Part shown: one piece after another, positions 62,776 to 64,000 of the stretch
Layout of the letters: every line of letters begins with the position of its first letter
Position numbering within the stretch: the stretch's first letter is position 1
NCBI GenBank assembly: GCA_043747835.1
Contig: JAYTOK010000101.1
Location: 38,183 to 102,182 of the forward strand
Reading direction: 5' to 3'
DNA length: 64,000 nucleotides
Source: CADEED01 sp043747835
GTDB lineage: Bacteria > Pseudomonadota > Gammaproteobacteria > Steroidobacterales > Steroidobacteraceae
Translations under genes and position numbers: made by a program
The notes under the pieces: generated by a model
Seen by the model: only the letters and a program-made list of their open reading frames with translations
What the model was told of the DNA's origin: nothing
The model's database searches: none

Positions 62776-63792
62776 ATGTCGTCGACTCACTCCTGGACCC
62801 GCATGTCCGATGAGCAATTGCTCGGGATGCGCTTTTGCGACCTCAAACTGAAGATTTCGTCCTCGCTGGGGAAGCGCATTCGCCGGCTCTACGGCGAACT
62901 CGACAAACGCCAGATCGGTTTTCGCCCGCACGTGTGGCTTTCCGAAGAATGGTTTTCGCCGGATGGCGTACCCGGCATCGCGGTGCCGTTCTACCTCGCG
63001 CACCCGCGGCTCGAGCGGCTCGAGCGACGCATGATGCGCACGGTGGAAGGTGGCAGCTCCGAGAGCGCGATGCGGATTCTCCGGCATGAAGCCGGCCACG
63101 CGATCGACACCGCGTACCGCCTGCGACGTCGCAAGCGCTGGCGCGAGGTGTTCGGTCCTGCGTCGCTGCCGTACCCCGACACTTACAAGGCGCGCCCCGG
63201 CAGCCGCCGCTACGTGCAGCATCTCGGCGAGTGGTACGCGCAGGCGCACCCTTGCGAGGATTTCGCGGAGACGTTCGCGGTGTGGCTCAAGCCGAACTCG
63301 TCGTGGCGGCGCACGTACGCGCAGTGGCCCGCATTCCACAAACTCGAGTTCGTCGACGAACTACTGACCAGCGTGCGCGATTCGCGCGCGCCCGTGCGCA
63401 ATCGCGAAATCGTCGAGCCGTTGCGCGAGAACACGCGCACGCTCGCCGATCACTATCGCCGCAAGCTGCGCCGCCACAGCATGTATCGCCGCACCGTCAC
63501 CGACCACCTGCTCGAGCGCGTGTTCGCCTCCGAGCAGCCGATGGCGCGCGCGCGCCGCGCTTCGACCTTCTTCCGCGCGCACGCGACCTGGCTGGTGAAC
63601 GGGGTGGTGCGCGAACTCGGCGCGGAGCGCTACAGCGTCGAGCAGATCCTCAAGATCATGGTGGAGCGCGCCGAGAAGCTGGGCCTGTGGGTGCGTGGCA
63701 GTCAGCGCGATGTCCTGCGCCATGCGCGCTGGATGCTCGCGTACCTCACGCGCCTGTATGCGCAGGGTGAAAGTCCGCAGCTTTCCTTATGA
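62776..63792 (+). CDS. Putative zinc-binding metallopeptidase
   Basis: 338 residues, cytoplasmic. The zinc motif is LRHEAGHAIDTAYRLRRRKR with H104, E105 and H108. The third ligand is probably an acidic residue in AHPCEDFAETFAVWLKPNS, about 55 residues later. The C-terminal half is helical and basic. This is the family annotated as putative zinc-binding metallo-peptidase. It is followed, overlapping by ATGA, by an ATP-grasp gene; such neighbours suggest a joint role in peptide ligation or processing. Confidence 0.8.
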   Translation: MSSTHSWTRMSDEQLLGMRFCDLKLKISSSLGKRIRRLYGELDKRQIGFRPHVWLSEEWFSPDGVPGIAVPFYLAHPRLERLERRMMRTVEGGSSESAMRILRHEAGHAIDTAYRLRRRKRWREVFGPASLPYPDTYKARPGSRRYVQHLGEWYAQAHPCEDFAETFAVWLKPNSSWRRTYAQWPAFHKLEFVDELLTSVRDSRAPVRNREIVEPLRENTRTLADHYRRKLRRHSMYRRTVTDHLLERVFASEQPMARARRASTFFRAHATWLVNGVVRELGAERYSVEQILKIMVERAEKLGLWVRGSQRDVLRHARWMLAYLTRLYAQGESPQLSL

Positions 63793-64000
63793 AGCGACTG
63801 CGCACGCTGGTCGTGATGCATTCAACGCTCGTCCCGCCCGATACTCTCGACGGGCACAGCGCGAAAGACATCGAAGAATGGCGCACCGAGTTCGACGTCG
63901 TCTCGACGTTGAAGAAGTCGGAACACGAAGTGCGTTGCCTCGGCATCTCGGATTCGCTCGAGGAACTGCGCGCCGTCATCACCGAGTGGAAACCCGAGAT
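63789..64000 (+). CDS. ATP-grasp ligase, D-alanine-D-alanine ligase-like (partial, 5' end)
   Basis: The ATG overlaps the metallopeptidase stop. The visible 70 residues (KRLRTLVVMHSTLVPPDTLD, DIEEWRTEFDVVSTLKKSEH, EVRCLGISDSLEELRAV) match the N-terminal Rossmann-like domain of Ddl-type ATP-grasp ligases found beside this peptidase type. The catalytic ATP-grasp fold is outside the window. A dedicated peptide ligase is more likely than the housekeeping wall enzyme because of the coupled peptidase gene. Confidence 0.7.
   Translation, partial: MKRLRTLVVMHSTLVPPDTLDGHSAKDIEEWRTEFDVVSTLKKSEHEVRCLGISDSLEELRAVITEWKPE

Noticed and set aside
61417..63339. 640-codon minus-strand ORF opposite the phosphatase fusion and peptidase
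   Set aside because: Shadow frame spanning two real genes on the other strand.

Overview
The window is GC-rich proteobacterial chromosome, densely packed with short gaps and frequent start/stop overlaps. Several features point to a gammaproteobacterium of the Steroidobacteraceae/Xanthomonadales type: TtcA, a UrcA-family protein, an HAE1-type RND pump, a large TonB-dependent receptor next to a TPR-sulfotransferase, two 2OG-Fe(II) oxygenases, and many Sec-exported enzymes. This placement is inferred from gene content. There is no rRNA or tRNA gene and no CRISPR array.

Layout. 0-10 kb: LysR regulator, RhlE-type RNA helicase, PAS histidine kinase, EF-hand protein, a signal peptidase I gene broken by one in-frame stop, an Nramp-like transporter, a DUF2975/XRE pair and an O-methyltransferase. 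10-17 kb: exported redox and envelope genes (PQQ-type sugar dehydrogenase with its cytochrome c lipoprotein, an exported methyltransferase-like protein, TPR protein plus MauG-type dihaem protein, DOMON-like protein plus DUF1343 muramidase, UrcA). 17-25 kb: DUF4180, ParB-like protein, type II NADH dehydrogenase, class I fumarase, a four-PAS kinase and a retropepsin-like protease. A 39-bp perfect inverted repeat lies between the fumarase and the kinase. 25-28.4 kb: three related small exported proteins interleaved with an Asp/Asn beta-hydroxylase and another 2OG-Fe(II) oxygenase.

28.4-38.7 kb is an accessory island of visibly lower GC. It holds a secreted Calx-beta/fibronectin-III protein that itself carries a YD repeat, a 2213-residue RHS protein with a variable C-terminal tip, a putative immunity gene overlapping it by ATGA, and the 5' end of an IS256-family element broken by two frameshifts.

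38.7-56 kb: TonB-dependent receptor, TPR-sulfotransferase, OmpA/thrombospondin-3 protein, DUF192 protein, glycogen genes glgC and glgA (converging across a LEA14-like lipoprotein gene), a serine beta-lactamase-fold protein without its catalytic residues, an AraC-MGMT fusion and an RND adaptor/permease pair. 56-58 kb: a solitary AT-richer DUF262/DUF1524 (GmrSD-like) gene, probably acquired anti-phage defence. 58-64 kb: M32 carboxypeptidase, ceramidase-like membrane protein, ttcA, a phosphatase/ADP-ribosylglycohydrolase fusion, and a zinc metallopeptidase coupled to an ATP-grasp gene that runs off the window.

The strongest candidates for new biology are the RHS/FN3 island and its unassigned toxin tip and immunity protein, the cluster of small exported paralogues beside oxygenases, the long inverted repeat, the catalytically dead hydrolase, and the phosphatase-ADP-ribosylhydrolase fusion. 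All functions are read from sequence motifs. No database search was run.
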